Assembly (NCBI GenBank): GCA_964567755.1
Contig: CAZMNW010000021.1
Coordinates: 1-23,372, forward strand
Source: DASRJW01 sp964567755
GTDB lineage: Bacteria > Krumholzibacteriota > Krumholzibacteriia > G020349025
Direction of reading: 5' to 3'
Length of the DNA stretch: 23,372 bases
The position numbers were made by a program, and so were the translations under genes. Positions 1 to 12,215 of the stretch are shown in pieces (the stretch's first letter is position 1; every line of letters begins with the position of its first letter). A model generated the notes under the pieces. It searched no databases. It worked only from the letters and a program-made list of their open reading frames with translations, and was not told the DNA's origin.

Positions 1-145
1 TGTGGAGATGGTGATGCCGGGCGACACGGTGGAGCTGGACGTGGCGCTGATCACGCCGATCGCCATGGAAGAGGGCCTGCGCTTCGCCATCCGTGAAGGC
101 GGCCGCACCGTCGGCGCCGGCGTCGTCGTCAAGATCTACGAGTGA
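1..145 (+). CDS. tuf: Elongation factor Tu, C-terminal end (partial, 5' cut by window)
   Basis: The open frame enters from the left edge (first full codon at base 2) and ends at TGA 143-145. The 47 visible residues are the end of EF-Tu domain III, including VMPGDTVELDV, PIAMEEGLRFAIREGG and RTVGAGVV, which are near-invariant in the family. EF-Tu delivers aminoacyl-tRNA to the ribosome as a GTP complex. This copy stands directly upstream of rpmG, tRNA-Trp, secE and nusG, the usual place of tufB. A second tuf starts at 23031, so the genome has at least two. Codons here are mostly C-ending (GGC, GCC, GTC), unlike the visible part of the other copy. Confidence 0.96.
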   Translation, partial: VEMVMPGDTVELDVALITPIAMEEGLRFAIREGGRTVGAGVVVKIYE

Positions 146-173
146 ACGCAACCAACGGACCGGACGGTGAGCG

Positions 174-323
174 ATGCGGGATCAAGTGCAGTTGGCGTGC
201 GGTCAATGCAAACGCCGCAACTACGTGACCACCAAGAACAAGCACACGCATGCCGAGAGGCTCGAGCACCGCAAGTTCTGCCGGTTCTGCCGTCAGCACA
301 CGGCGCACAAAGAGACGCGCTGA
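174..323 (+). CDS. rpmG: 50S ribosomal protein L33 (bL33), zinc-ribbon form
   Basis: A 49-residue protein with the L33 core (CKRRNYVTTKNK, ERLEHRKFC, HTAHKETR). Four cysteines, C9-x2-C12 and C36-x2-C39, make a zinc ribbon, so this is the zinc-binding (C+) form. L33 sits near the ribosomal E site. The ATG at 174 gives the standard family length; the ribosome-binding site is weak (GGACGGTGAG at 162-171). It lies 28 nt after tuf and 25 nt before tRNA-Trp, the classic tuf-rpmG-trnW-secE-nusG order. Confidence 0.95.
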   Translation: MRDQVQLACGQCKRRNYVTTKNKHTHAERLEHRKFCRFCRQHTAHKETR

Positions 324-348
324 GCACAGGAGCTTGGCGCCGGGACGT

Positions 349-424
349 ACGCGAGTAGCTCAATTGGCAGAGCACCGGATTCCAAATCCGGCGGTTGGGG
401 GTTCAAGTCCCTCCTCGCGTGCCA
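349..424 (+). tRNA. trnW: tRNA-Trp (anticodon CCA), 3' CCA encoded
   Basis: Full cloverleaf read by eye. The acceptor stem is 349-355 with 414-420, all seven pairs Watson-Crick. The D stem is 358-361/370-373 and the anticodon stem 375-379/387-391, with loop 380-386 and anticodon CCA at 382-384. The T stem is 397-401/409-413, containing one G-T pair, with loop TTCAAGT. The discriminator base is G421 and the CCA end (422-424) is genomically encoded. Its place between rpmG and secE is the usual one for tRNA-Trp, and it is probably cotranscribed with them. Confidence 0.97.
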
Positions 425-440
425 GAAGTGAGGCGAGGTC

Positions 441-647
441 ATGCTGAAGAACTGGTTGCGCAAGGCATTGGGCTTCGTGGGCGAGGTCCGCGCCGAGTTC
501 AGGAAGGTGACTTGGCCGAGCCGGGCCGAGTTGAAGGGGCAGACCCTGGTGGTGATCGTCGCGGTGTTGGTCATTGCGGCCTTCATCGGGGTCGTGGACC
601 TCATTCTCAGCAACACCATCAAGCTGCTGGTGACCCGGCTGACCTGA
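441..647 (+). CDS. secE: Preprotein translocase subunit SecE
   Basis: A 68-residue, single-span SecE of the short bacterial type. An amphipathic N-terminal part contains the SecE signature (EVRAEFRKVTWPSRAEL), followed by one hydrophobic helix at about residues 34-60 (TLVVIVAVLVIAAFIGVVDL). SecE clamps SecY in the inner-membrane Sec channel. The start follows the tRNA by 16 nt with GAGGCGAGG as ribosome-binding site. It is 55 nt upstream of the chosen nusG start, the standard secE-nusG pairing. Confidence 0.95.
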   Translation: MLKNWLRKALGFVGEVRAEFRKVTWPSRAELKGQTLVVIVAVLVIAAFIGVVDLILSNTIKLLVTRLT

Positions 648-702
648 AGGGTCGCCGCCAGTGCACTCAGACCGCCCGCAGAGGCGAGAGGGCCGACAGG
701 CC

Positions 703-1335
703 ATGAGCGAGGGAAAAAAGAAGGTGCAAGTCGAAGCGCATGCCACCACCGGCGGGGCGCGGGGCGAAGCCGGCGCCGCCACCATCGCCGCAGCGAACCC
801 GCATTGCAAGTGGTACGTGGTGCACACCTACTCCGGTCACGAGAACAAGGTGAAGCAGAGCATCGAAAAGGCCGTCGAGCTGCAAGGGATGAAGCATCAC
901 TTTGGCCAGGTGCTGATCCCGACCGAAGAAGTGACCGAGATGAAGAAGGGGAAGAAGATCAAGGTCAATCGCAAGTTCTTCCCCAGCTATGTGCTCGTGC
1001 ATCTCGAGCTCGACGAAGAAATGATGCATCTGGTCAACAACATTCCCGGTGTCACGCGCTTCGTCGGCACCGGGAATCGGCCAGTGCCGGTGCCGGACAA
1101 GGAAGTCGACCGCATTCTCAAGCGCGGCGAGACCCGCGCCAAGGAGACCAAGGAAGTCCGCGAGATCCCGTTCCATGTCGGGGAGCAGGTCAAGGTCATC
1201 GACGGACCGTTCATGGATTTCAACGGCATGATCGACGAGATCAACCCGGAGCGTGGCAAGCTCAAAGTCATGGTCGCGATCTTCGGGCGCGAAACGCCCG
1301 TTGAGCTTGATTTCTTGCAGGTCGAGCGCCTGTAG
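703..1335 (+). CDS. nusG: Transcription termination/antitermination factor NusG
   Basis: NusG couples RNA polymerase to Rho or to the ribosome. From ATG 703 the protein is 210 residues. The NGN domain begins at about residue 36 (WYVVHTYSGHENKVK) and includes FFPSYVLV and NIPGVTRFVG. A C-terminal KOW domain follows (GEQVKVIDGPFMDFNGMI, FGRETPVELDFLQVERL). About 35 Lys-, Ala- and Gly-rich residues precede the NGN domain, against under 10 in E. coli. The start is uncertain. GTG 661, in the same frame, has a better-spaced Shine-Dalgarno (GAAGGG at 646-651) and would add 14 residues. ATG 703 was kept because MSE- starts are common in NusG. Confidence 0.92.
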   Translation: MSEGKKKVQVEAHATTGGARGEAGAATIAAANPHCKWYVVHTYSGHENKVKQSIEKAVELQGMKHHFGQVLIPTEEVTEMKKGKKIKVNRKFFPSYVLVHLELDEEMMHLVNNIPGVTRFVGTGNRPVPVPDKEVDRILKRGETRAKETKEVREIPFHVGEQVKVIDGPFMDFNGMIDEINPERGKLKVMVAIFGRETPVELDFLQVERL

Positions 1336-1351
1336 GGCATTGGCTGCGGGA

Positions 1352-1380
1352 GCGCCGCGCGTGCGGCGCGCACCGCTTTT
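1352..1380 (+). promoter_or_regulatory. GC hairpin between nusG and rplK, possible attenuator
   Basis: GCGCCGC (1352-1358) pairs perfectly with GCGGCGC (1363-1369) across a 4-nt loop. TTTT follows at 1377-1380, seven bases after the stem. The gap makes it a poor intrinsic terminator. It may be a partial terminator, or part of the rplK leader where L1 autoregulation acts in other bacteria. The hairpin is seen; its role is a guess. Confidence 0.35.
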
Positions 1381-1400
1381 GAGAGTAGGTGTCAGGCAGC

Positions 1401-1826
1401 GTGGCGAAGAAAGTATTGACGATGATCAAGTTGCAGATCACCGCGGCGCAGGCGAACCCGGCGCCGCCGGTGGGGCCGGCTCTCGGCCAGCACGGCGTGA
1501 ACATCATGGAGTTTTGCAAGCAGTTCAACGCCGCCACCCAAGCGCAGGCTGGAACGGTGACGCCCGTGGTGATCACCGTCTACCAAGATCGCTCGTTCTC
1601 GTTCGTGACCAAGACGCCGCCAGCCTCGGTGCTGCTCGTCAAGGCCGCGGGTCTCGTGAAGGGCTCGGCCGAGCCCAACCGCAACAAAGTGGGCAAGGTC
1701 ACGAAGCAGCAAGTGACGGAGATCGCCAAGACGAAAATGCCGGATCTCAACGCGGCGACGCTCGAGGCCGCGATCCGGATGATTGAAGGCACCGCCCGCA
1801 GCATGGGCATCGAGATCGAGGCATAG
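1401..1826 (+). CDS. rplK: 50S ribosomal protein L11 (uL11)
   Basis: A 141-residue L11 containing the signatures ITAAQANPAPPVGPALGQHG and NIMEFCKQFNA, and the C-terminal rRNA-binding part (NKVGKVTKQQVTEIAKTKM, IEGTARSMGIEIE). L11 forms the GTPase-associated centre with L10 and L7/L12 and is the thiostrepton site. The GTG at 1401 (MAKKVLTMIKLQ) matches the usual N terminus and family length. An in-frame GTG at 1389 would add four residues. It is followed by rplA after 5 nt, as in the usual L11-L1 operon. Confidence 0.95.
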   Translation: MAKKVLTMIKLQITAAQANPAPPVGPALGQHGVNIMEFCKQFNAATQAQAGTVTPVVITVYQDRSFSFVTKTPPASVLLVKAAGLVKGSAEPNRNKVGKVTKQQVTEIAKTKMPDLNAATLEAAIRMIEGTARSMGIEIEA

Positions 1827-1831
1827 GGCAT

Positions 1832-2530
1832 ATGGCACACGGCAAAAAATACACGCAGTCCGCGACGCTGGTGCAGTCGTTGAAGGAATACTCCGTGCCA
1901 GAGGCGGCGGATCTGGTGAAGAAGATGGCGACGGCGAAGTTCGACGAGAGCGTCGACATGGCCATTCGTCTGGGCGTCGATCCGCGGCACGCGGAACAGC
2001 AGGTACGCGGCGCCGTGGTGCTGCCGCATGGCACCGGCAAGACGGTGCGCATCCTGGTCTTCGCGCGTGGCGATCGCGACCGAGACGCGCGCGCCGCGGG
2101 CGCCGATCATGTCGGTGCCGAGGACTACGTCACCAAGGTCCAGGAGGGCTGGACCGATGTCGATGTGATCATCGCGACGCCCGAGATGATGGGTCTCGTC
2201 GGGCGGCTGGGCCGCATTCTCGGGCCGCGTGGTCTGATGCCGAATCCAAAGCTCGGCACTGTGACCGAGGACGTCGCACGCGCCGTGCGCGAGGCCAAGG
2301 CCGGCAAGATCGAATATCGCGTCGACAAGGCCGGCAACGTCCATGCGCCCGTGGGCAAGGCGTCGTTCTCCAAGGAGAGCTTGGTGGAAAACATGACGGT
2401 GCTCATTCAAGAATTGCTGCGCGCCAAGCCGTCCTCGTCCAAGGGCCGCTACATCCTTTCGGCCTTCGTCAGCAGCACGATGGGGCCATCGGTGCGCGTG
2501 GACACCAACAGCGTCACCTTGGGAACCTAA
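1832..2530 (+). CDS. rplA: 50S ribosomal protein L1 (uL1)
   Basis: A 232-residue, full-length L1. Diagnostic stretches are FDESVDMAIRLGVDPRHAEQ, VRGAVVLPHGTGKTVRI, GRLGRILGPRGLMPNPKLGT and the C-terminal GPSVRVDTNS. L1 forms the mobile L1 stalk at the E site and in many bacteria also represses its own operon by binding mRNA. The start is 5 nt after rplK, preceded by a purine-rich GAGGCATAGGG. Ten nucleotides separate it from rplJ. Confidence 0.96.
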   Translation: MAHGKKYTQSATLVQSLKEYSVPEAADLVKKMATAKFDESVDMAIRLGVDPRHAEQQVRGAVVLPHGTGKTVRILVFARGDRDRDARAAGADHVGAEDYVTKVQEGWTDVDVIIATPEMMGLVGRLGRILGPRGLMPNPKLGTVTEDVARAVREAKAGKIEYRVDKAGNVHAPVGKASFSKESLVENMTVLIQELLRAKPSSSKGRYILSAFVSSTMGPSVRVDTNSVTLGT

Positions 2531-2540
2531 GGGGGATCCG

Positions 2541-3131
2541 ATGGCGACCGACGAAAAAGTTCGCGAAGTCGAAGAGTTCGCCGGGATCTTGCAGGACGCG
2601 CAAGGCGTCGTTCTCGCCGACTTCACCGGTTTGTCGGTGGCGTCGGTCATGGCGCTGCGCCGCCGGTGCCGCGAATCCGGTGTGCACTACAAGGTGGTCA
2701 AGAACACTCTCGCCAAACGCGCGCTCGCCGGCACCGGCATGGAGGAGCTCGGCAAGCTGCTGGCGGGCCCGAACGCTTGGGCGGTGCACCCGAGCGATCA
2801 GGTTGCGGCCGCCAAAGTCATCGCCGAGTTTGCCAAGGCTCACGAGGCGCTGAAAATTCGCGGCGGCTTCATGGAAGGCCGCGTGTTGACGGTGCCGGAG
2901 GTCCAAGATCTGGCCAAGCTGCCCTCGCGTGAGGTGTTGCTGTCGCAGGTGGTGCGCGGGATGCAGGCGCCACTGGTCGGCTTCGCCGGAGCGCTCACGG
3001 CGGTGTTGCGCAGCTTCGCCACTGTGGTGGACGCAGTTGCGAAGAAACGCGCCGAATCGGTCGCCGCATCGGTTTCCGAGTCGGTCGCCGCATCGGCTGC
3101 CGAAGCGGTTCCCGAAACGGAAGGTGCTTGA
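2541..3131 (+). CDS. rplJ: 50S ribosomal protein L10 (uL10) with a repeat-derived C-terminal tail
   Basis: A 196-residue L10, longer than the usual 165-180. The N-terminal rRNA-binding part is clear (GVVLADFTGLSVASVMALRR, YKVVKNTLAKRAL), followed by GGFMEGRVLTVPEV and PLVGFAGALTAVLR. The L7/L12-binding helix follows (about residues 150-168). The last 27 residues are low-complexity, Ala/Ser/Glu-rich, encoded by three 24-bp repeats at 3051-3122. L10 anchors the L7/L12 stalk. GGGGGATCC just upstream is a good ribosome-binding site for ATG 2541. Confidence 0.95.
   Translation: MATDEKVREVEEFAGILQDAQGVVLADFTGLSVASVMALRRRCRESGVHYKVVKNTLAKRALAGTGMEELGKLLAGPNAWAVHPSDQVAAAKVIAEFAKAHEALKIRGGFMEGRVLTVPEVQDLAKLPSREVLLSQVVRGMQAPLVGFAGALTAVLRSFATVVDAVAKKRAESVAASVSESVAASAAEAVPETEGA
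3051..3122 (+). repeat. Three 24-bp tandem repeats inside the 3' end of rplJ
   Basis: Units at 3051-3074, 3075-3098 and 3099-3122 encode AESVAASV, SESVAASA and AEAVPETE. Units 1 and 2 differ at only three or four bases; unit 3 has diverged further. Each unit is a whole number of codons, so the frame is kept and the repeat only lengthens the tail of L10. It looks like a slippage expansion. Confidence 0.85.
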
Positions 3132-3205
3132 CGGTTCATGCGCGCGGCAGCGCGCGCTCGACGCTGAACGATGGGTTGGACACGAGACAGGAAGAGAGGA
3201 TTGAG

Positions 3206-3595
3206 ATGTCGGAAACTGCAACGACCGCCAAGGTCGCTCAGGTCATGGAGCTCGTCGAGGGCATGACGGTGCTCGAGCTCTCACAGCTGGTCAAGACCTT
3301 CGAAGAGAAGTTCGGCGTCACCGCTGCCGCCCCCATGATGGCAATGGCTCCGGGTGCGCCGAGCGTCGCCGTCGTGGAGGAGAAGACCGAATTCGATGCC
3401 GTCCTGGTCGGCGCCGGTGCCCAGAAGATCCAGGTGATCAAGGTGGTGCGAGCCATCACGGGTCTCGGGCTCAAGGAGGCCAAGGATCTCGTCGAAGGCG
3501 CCCCGAAGGCGATCAAGGAAGGTGTGCCGAAGGCCGAAGCCGAGGACATCCGCAAAAAGGTCGAGGAAGTCGGCGGCACGGTCGAGATCAAATAG
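3206..3595 (+). CDS. rplL: 50S ribosomal protein L7/L12 (bL12)
   Basis: A 129-residue L7/L12. The N-terminal dimerisation helices (about 8-35, VMELVEGMTVLELSQLVKTF) are joined by an Ala/Met/Pro hinge (about 44-58). The C-terminal factor-binding domain is conserved (EKTEFDAVLVGAG, IQVIKVVRAITGLGLKEAKD, EVGGTVEIK). It is the multicopy stalk protein that recruits EF-G and EF-Tu. ATG 3206 follows GAAGAGAGGA. A GC hairpin (GCGCGC-GGCA-GCGCGC, 3140-3155) lies in the 74-nt gap after rplJ, with no T-run. Confidence 0.96.
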   Translation: MSETATTAKVAQVMELVEGMTVLELSQLVKTFEEKFGVTAAAPMMAMAPGAPSVAVVEEKTEFDAVLVGAGAQKIQVIKVVRAITGLGLKEAKDLVEGAPKAIKEGVPKAEAEDIRKKVEEVGGTVEIK

Positions 3596-3790
3596 CCGAA
3601 GTCCCCTGACACGGGCGGTGGCCGCCGTTCGCGCCGTGGCCGCCGTCTGCTTGCGTCTGCGCGTTGTGCGTTCCGCGACCAGCCCGCGAGGTTCGATGGC
3701 CCACGCCACGGACCGCAACACCGGTCGGCGACGCTTCGGACGGCGTTGGCAGGGCTCATGCGAGCCTTTGTTCCTCAACCTGAAGGGGAT
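3596..3790 (+). other. rplL-rpoB intergenic spacer with a small hairpin
   Basis: This 195-nt gap is where many bacteria place a partial terminator or RNA-processing site that lowers rpoBC expression relative to the ribosomal protein genes. The sequence shows a 5-bp hairpin (GGCGG 3614-3618 with CCGCC 3622-3626) and a direct repeat of GTGGCCGCCG (3618-3627 and 3636-3645). There is no T-run and no convincing promoter. Confidence 0.4.
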
Positions 3791-6700
3791 GTGACGCACT
3801 TGGAGAAGATCCAGCGCAAGAACTACTCCAAGATCCCGGATCTCCTGGACATTCCGAATCTGCTCGATGTCCAGCTCGAGAGCTACAAGAACTTCATTCT
3901 CTCGGAGGGCAAGGACAAGCCCGGCGAGAGCTTGCAGTCGGTGTTCGAAACCGTGTTCCCGATCGTCTCGGCGCGGGAGAACTTCGTCCTGGAGTTCGTA
4001 CGCTACGAGGTCGGCGAGCCCAAGTACACGGTCGACGAGTGCCAGGAACGGGATCTGACCTTCGCGGCGCCGCTCAAGGCCAAGCTCCGCCTGATCATCA
4101 AGGTCGACGAGGACGGTGAGCGCAAGGTCAAGGACGTCATGGAAGCCGACGTCTATCTGGGAGACCTGCCGCTCATCACCGACAAGGGAACGTTCATCAT
4201 CAATGGCGCCGAACGCGTCATCGTCAGCCAGCTGCACCGTTCGCCGGGCGTGTTCTTCTCGGATTCGACCCACCCGAACGGCAAGCGCTTGTTCAGCGCC
4301 CGCATCATCCCGTACCGCGGCTCGTGGGTCGAGTTCACCACCGACATCAACGACGTCATGTACGTCCACATCGATCGCAAGCGCAAGCAACCGGCCACGA
4401 TCCTATTGCGCGCGGTGGGCTTCGATACCGACGCCAAGATCCTGCAGCTGTTCTTCAAACACGAGCGCGTGCAAGTGTCCAAGCGTCCGTCGAAGGGCGA
4501 TACGACCTTGGTCGGTCGCTATACGGCCGAGGATGTCGTCAACCGTGAGACCGGCGAGGTTCTGATCGAGGCCGGCCACGAGGTGACCGAGGACACGCTC
4601 ACTGCGCTCCGCACCGCCGACATCGACAGTGTCCTGGTCATGCATCCGGGCGAGTACGGCGAGAACGACATCGTGCGCAACACGCTCAAGCGCGATCCGA
4701 CGCGCACCGAGGAAGAGGCGCTCAAGAAGATCTACAACTTGCTGCGTCCCGGCGACCCGCCGAGCGTCGATACGGCGCGCACGCTCCTCGACCGCCTGTT
4801 CTTCAACCCGCGGCGGTACAATTTGTCCGCGGTGGGGCGCTACAAGATGAACCAGCGCCTGCATCTCAGCATCCCGCTCGAGGAGCCGACATTGACGCCG
4901 GCGGACTTCGTCGCGGTCGTGGCCTCGTTGCTCGATCTCGCCAACTCCGACGGCGAGGTCGACGACATCGATCACCTGGGCAACCGGCGCATCCGCTCGG
5001 TCGGTGAGCTGCTGGCCAATCAGTTTTCGCTGGGGCTGTCGCGCATGGCGCGCATCATCCGCGAGCGCATGAGCCTGCAAGACGCCGAGACGATCACGCC
5101 CTACGACCTGGTGAACGCGCGCACCATCAGTGCCGTCATCCAGTCGTTCTTCGGCTCGAGTCAGCTGTCGCAGTTCATGGACCAAACCAACCCGCTGGCC
5201 GAGCTGACGCACAAGCGGCGCTTGTCGGCGCTCGGACCGGGGGGGTTGACGCGCGAGCGCGCTGGCTTCGAAGTGCGCGACGTGCACCATACGCACTACG
5301 GTCGCATGTGTCCGATCGAGACGCCGGAAGGACCGAACATCGGTCTCATCTCCTCGTTGTCGACCTATGCCCGCGTCAATCGCTTCGGCTTCCTGGAGAC
5401 GCCGTATCGCAAGATCACGGACGGCAAGGCCAGTGGCGACATCGTCTATCTCTCGGCCGACGAGGAAGACCAGTACTTCATTGCGCAGGCGACGGAGCCG
5501 CTGGCCGCCGACGGCCAGCTGGTAGCCGCGGGCGTGCCGGTACGTTTCCACGACGACTTCCCCAGCGTCAAGCCCGAGGAAGTCAACTACATGGACGTGT
5601 CGCCGAAGCAGCTGGTGTCGGCGGCGGCGTCTTTGATCCCGTTTCTGGAACACGATGACGCCAACCGCGCGCTGATGGGCTGCAACATGCAGCGCCAAGC
5701 GGTGCCATTGCTGCGCACCGAAGCGCCGCTCGTGGGCACGGGGATGGAAGAGAAGGTGGCGCGTGACTCGGGTGCCGTGGTGGTCGCCAAACGCCCCGGC
5801 GTGGTGCGGAACGTTTCGGCCGACACCATCCTGGTGCAATCGAAGGGGCGCAAGGACGACGCCATCGAGGATTTCAGCGGCTTGGGTGGCCTGGACGAGT
5901 ACCGGTTGCAGAAGTACCGCCGCTCCAATCAGGACACCTGCATCAACCAGAAACCTCTGGTGCGTGCGGGCGACAAAGTCGAGAAGGGACAGATCCTGGC
6001 CGATGGTCCCGCCACTTGCGATGGCGAGCTGGCGCTCGGGCACAACGTGCTCGTCGCCTTCATGCCCTGGTGCGGCTACAACTTCGAGGACGCCATCATC
6101 CTCAGTGAGGACTTGGTGCACGACGACAAGTTCACCTCGATTCACATCGAGGAGTTCGAGTGCCAGGTGCGTGACACCAAGGCCGGCATGGAGGAGATCA
6201 CGCGTGAGATTCCCAACGTCGGCGAGGAAGCGCTGCGCAAGCTGGACGAAGATGGCATCGTCATGATCGGTGCGCGCGTCAAGTCCGGCGACATTCTGGT
6301 CGGCAAGGTGACGCCGAAGGGCGAGACGGATTTGTCGCCGGAAGAGCGCCTGCTGCGCGCCATCTTCGGCGAGAAAGCCGGCGATGTCCGCGATGCGTCG
6401 CTCAAGGCGCCGCCCGGGATGGAAGGAATCGTCGTCGAAATCAAGGTGTTCTCGCGCCGTGAGCGCGACGACCGAGGCAAGGCCGAGGAAAAGAAGAAGC
6501 TCGAACGCTTGCGCCGTGTGCTCAAGAAAGAAGAACAGCGCATCAAAGAAATACGCGACGAGCGTTTGATCGAGCTTCTCGACGGCCAGACCAGCGAACG
6601 CCTGGTGCATGCCGAGAGCGGCGAGATCCTCGTGCGCGCCAACACCAAGCTCAGCATCGATCGTCTCAAGGAGATCGACTACGATCACCTGCAGTGGGGA

Positions 6701-7573
6701 ATGCCGATCGTGCAGGATCCCGCCATGGACCGGCGGGTCAAGAAGGTGTTGGAAGCGGCGCAGCGCGCCTTGGAGCGCGCCACGCGCCAGCACGAGAAGG
6801 AAAGCGAGCGTGTGACGCGCGGCGACGAGCTGCCTCCAGGCGTCGTCAAGCTGGTCAAGGTGTACATCGGGCGCAAACGCAAGGTGTCGGTCGGCGACAA
6901 GATGGCGGGCCGGCACGGCAACAAGGGCGTGGTTTCCAAGATCGTACCCGTCGAAGACATGCCGTACCTGCCCGACGGCACCTCAGTGCAGATCATCTTG
7001 AACCCCCTCGGTGTGCCCAGCCGTATGAACCTGGGCCAGATCCTGGAGACGCACTTGGGTTGGGCGGCTCAGACCCTCAACTTCTGGTGCGCGACGCCGG
7101 TGTTCGACGGCGCCTCCATCGACCAGATCAAGATCGAGCTGCGCACCGCGGGTCTGCCCGAAAGCGGCAAGAGCGTCCTCTACGACGGTCGCAGCGGCGA
7201 GCCGTTCGACGAACAGGTGACGGTCGGTTACATCTATATGATGAAGCTGTCCCACTTGGTGGACGACAAGATCCATGCGCGGTCCATTGGGCCGTACTCG
7301 CTGGTGACACAGCAGCCGTTGGGCGGCAAGGCGCAGTTCGGTGGCCAGCGCTTCGGCGAAATGGAAGTGTGGGCGCTGGAGGCGTACGGCGCCGCCTACT
7401 GTTTGCAGGAGCTGCTCACGGTCAAGTCGGACGACGTCGTCGGCCGCTCGAAGATCTACGAAGCGATCGTGAAGGGCGAGAACCCGCCAGAGCCGGGGAT
7501 CCCAGAGTCCTTCAACGTGCTGGTGAAAGAGTTGCAGAGCTTGTGCCTCGATGTACAGCTCGAGATGTCGTAA
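3791..7573 (+). CDS. rpoB: DNA-directed RNA polymerase subunit beta
   Basis: From GTG 3791 the protein is 1260 residues. The rifampicin region is complete (FFGSSQLSQFMDQTNPLAEL from residue 453, then THKRRLSALGPGG). The residues matching E. coli D516, H526 and S531 are D464, H474 and S479, the usual drug-sensitive form. Downstream are HYGRMCPIETPEGPNIGLI, WCGYNFEDAI, the active-site motif KMAGRHGNKGVVS (from about 1037) and the C-terminal GGKAQFGGQRFGEMEVWALE. The start is uncertain. GTG 3791 (MTHLEKIQRKNYSKI) fits the usual N-terminal length, with AAGGGG close upstream. ATG 3758 would add 11 residues. rpoC follows after 26 nt. Confidence 0.97.
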   Translation: MTHLEKIQRKNYSKIPDLLDIPNLLDVQLESYKNFILSEGKDKPGESLQSVFETVFPIVSARENFVLEFVRYEVGEPKYTVDECQERDLTFAAPLKAKLRLIIKVDEDGERKVKDVMEADVYLGDLPLITDKGTFIINGAERVIVSQLHRSPGVFFSDSTHPNGKRLFSARIIPYRGSWVEFTTDINDVMYVHIDRKRKQPATILLRAVGFDTDAKILQLFFKHERVQVSKRPSKGDTTLVGRYTAEDVVNRETGEVLIEAGHEVTEDTLTALRTADIDSVLVMHPGEYGENDIVRNTLKRDPTRTEEEALKKIYNLLRPGDPPSVDTARTLLDRLFFNPRRYNLSAVGRYKMNQRLHLSIPLEEPTLTPADFVAVVASLLDLANSDGEVDDIDHLGNRRIRSVGELLANQFSLGLSRMARIIRERMSLQDAETITPYDLVNARTISAVIQSFFGSSQLSQFMDQTNPLAELTHKRRLSALGPGGLTRERAGFEVRDVHHTHYGRMCPIETPEGPNIGLISSLSTYARVNRFGFLETPYRKITDGKASGDIVYLSADEEDQYFIAQATEPLAADGQLVAAGVPVRFHDDFPSVKPEEVNYMDVSPKQLVSAAASLIPFLEHDDANRALMGCNMQRQAVPLLRTEAPLVGTGMEEKVARDSGAVVVAKRPGVVRNVSADTILVQSKGRKDDAIEDFSGLGGLDEYRLQKYRRSNQDTCINQKPLVRAGDKVEKGQILADGPATCDGELALGHNVLVAFMPWCGYNFEDAIILSEDLVHDDKFTSIHIEEFECQVRDTKAGMEEITREIPNVGEEALRKLDEDGIVMIGARVKSGDILVGKVTPKGETDLSPEERLLRAIFGEKAGDVRDASLKAPPGMEGIVVEIKVFSRRERDDRGKAEEKKKLERLRRVLKKEEQRIKEIRDERLIELLDGQTSERLVHAESGEILVRANTKLSIDRLKEIDYDHLQWGMPIVQDPAMDRRVKKVLEAAQRALERATRQHEKESERVTRGDELPPGVVKLVKVYIGRKRKVSVGDKMAGRHGNKGVVSKIVPVEDMPYLPDGTSVQIILNPLGVPSRMNLGQILETHLGWAAQTLNFWCATPVFDGASIDQIKIELRTAGLPESGKSVLYDGRSGEPFDEQVTVGYIYMMKLSHLVDDKIHARSIGPYSLVTQQPLGGKAQFGGQRFGEMEVWALEAYGAAYCLQELLTVKSDDVVGRSKIYEAIVKGENPPEPGIPESFNVLVKELQSLCLDVQLEMS

Positions 7574-7599
7574 TTCCCGCTGGGTAGGAGGTACGTCCC

Positions 7600-11760
<4,161 letters not shown>

Positions 11761-11797
11761 ACGCCGCGGTGTCTATGCCGCCGCGAGAAATGTTGAG

Positions 11798-11834
11798 ACC
11801 ACAACGGGATGCGTCAGCATCCCGTTGTGGTTTC
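11798..11834. terminator. Bidirectional intrinsic terminator between rpoC and the 66-codon gene
   Basis: A perfect 15-bp stem (11798-11812 with 11817-11831) has a 4-nt loop GTCA and is followed on the + strand by a short T-run (TTTCTA). It begins 38 nt after the rpoC stop and touches the stop of the convergent - strand gene (TAG at 11836-11834). It can therefore end both transcripts. The very long stem compensates for the short T-run. Confidence 0.85.
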
Positions 11835-12034
11835 TAGTCCAGCCTCTCGAATCCGAGTTCGTCGAGAATCCCGCGCGCCAGCCGCTCGATGTCCGGTGAC
11901 TCGGCGTCGTTGGCGAACAGCGGTCCGTTTGCCGCTTTGCGCGCGAACAGGATGATCGATTTCAGGTGGCCCCACTCCTGGAGATCCACCTCCAGCTTCA
12001 CGAAACCTTGTCGGCGAGAAATACTGCCCTTCAC
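11834..12034 (-). CDS. Small hypothetical protein, 66 aa
   Basis: I do not recognise a family. The start is GTG at 12034, chosen because AAGGAGAT lies six bases upstream, the best ribosome-binding site in this part of the window. The protein starts KGSISRRQGFVKLEVDL, then QEWGHLKSIILFARKA, a charged patch NDAESPDIERLA and RGILDELGFERLD. It is soluble and acidic toward the C terminus, without a signal peptide, Cys or membrane segment; the pattern suggests a small strand-helix fold. A promoter is visible at 12296-12268, giving a leader of about 225 nt that holds the large structured element at 12072-12215. The open frame extends upstream through that element, but the product there would be low-complexity and is unlikely to be translated. 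Confidence 0.7.
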   Translation of the reverse strand: MKGSISRRQGFVKLEVDLQEWGHLKSIILFARKAANGPLFANDAESPDIERLARGILDELGFERLD

Positions 12035-12071
12035 TGCGAATCTCCTTCCCGGAACGGTTGCTCCTGGCGCC

Positions 12072-12215
12072 CGCCGCGCCGGCACGAGCGGTCGAGGCGG
12101 ACGCTCCTCGCGCGCATCCTGCGCGCTCGTTCGCTCGGCACGAGCGCTGCTCGGGCATCCATGCCCTCGCGGGCGCGCTCGTGACGCCGCCTCGACCGCT
12201 CGTGCCGGCGCGGCG
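12072..12215. repeat. 144-nt structured element: 29-bp perfect inverted repeat enclosing further hairpins
   Basis: The arms 12072-12100 and 12187-12215 are perfect inverted copies of 29 bp. The 86-nt interior holds mutually compatible stems: CGCGCA/TGCGCG (12111-12116 with 12120-12125) and CACGAGCGC/GCGCTCGTG (12139-12147 with 12175-12183), the latter capped by GGGCAT/ATGCCC (12153-12158 with 12161-12166). The whole would fold as a three-way junction. The 11-base string GCCGCCTCGAC is seen again just outside at 12222-12232. It could be the structured leader of the - strand gene, a REP/REPIN or MITE-like repeat, or a free RNA. No transposase or target-site duplication is evident. Confidence 0.8.
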
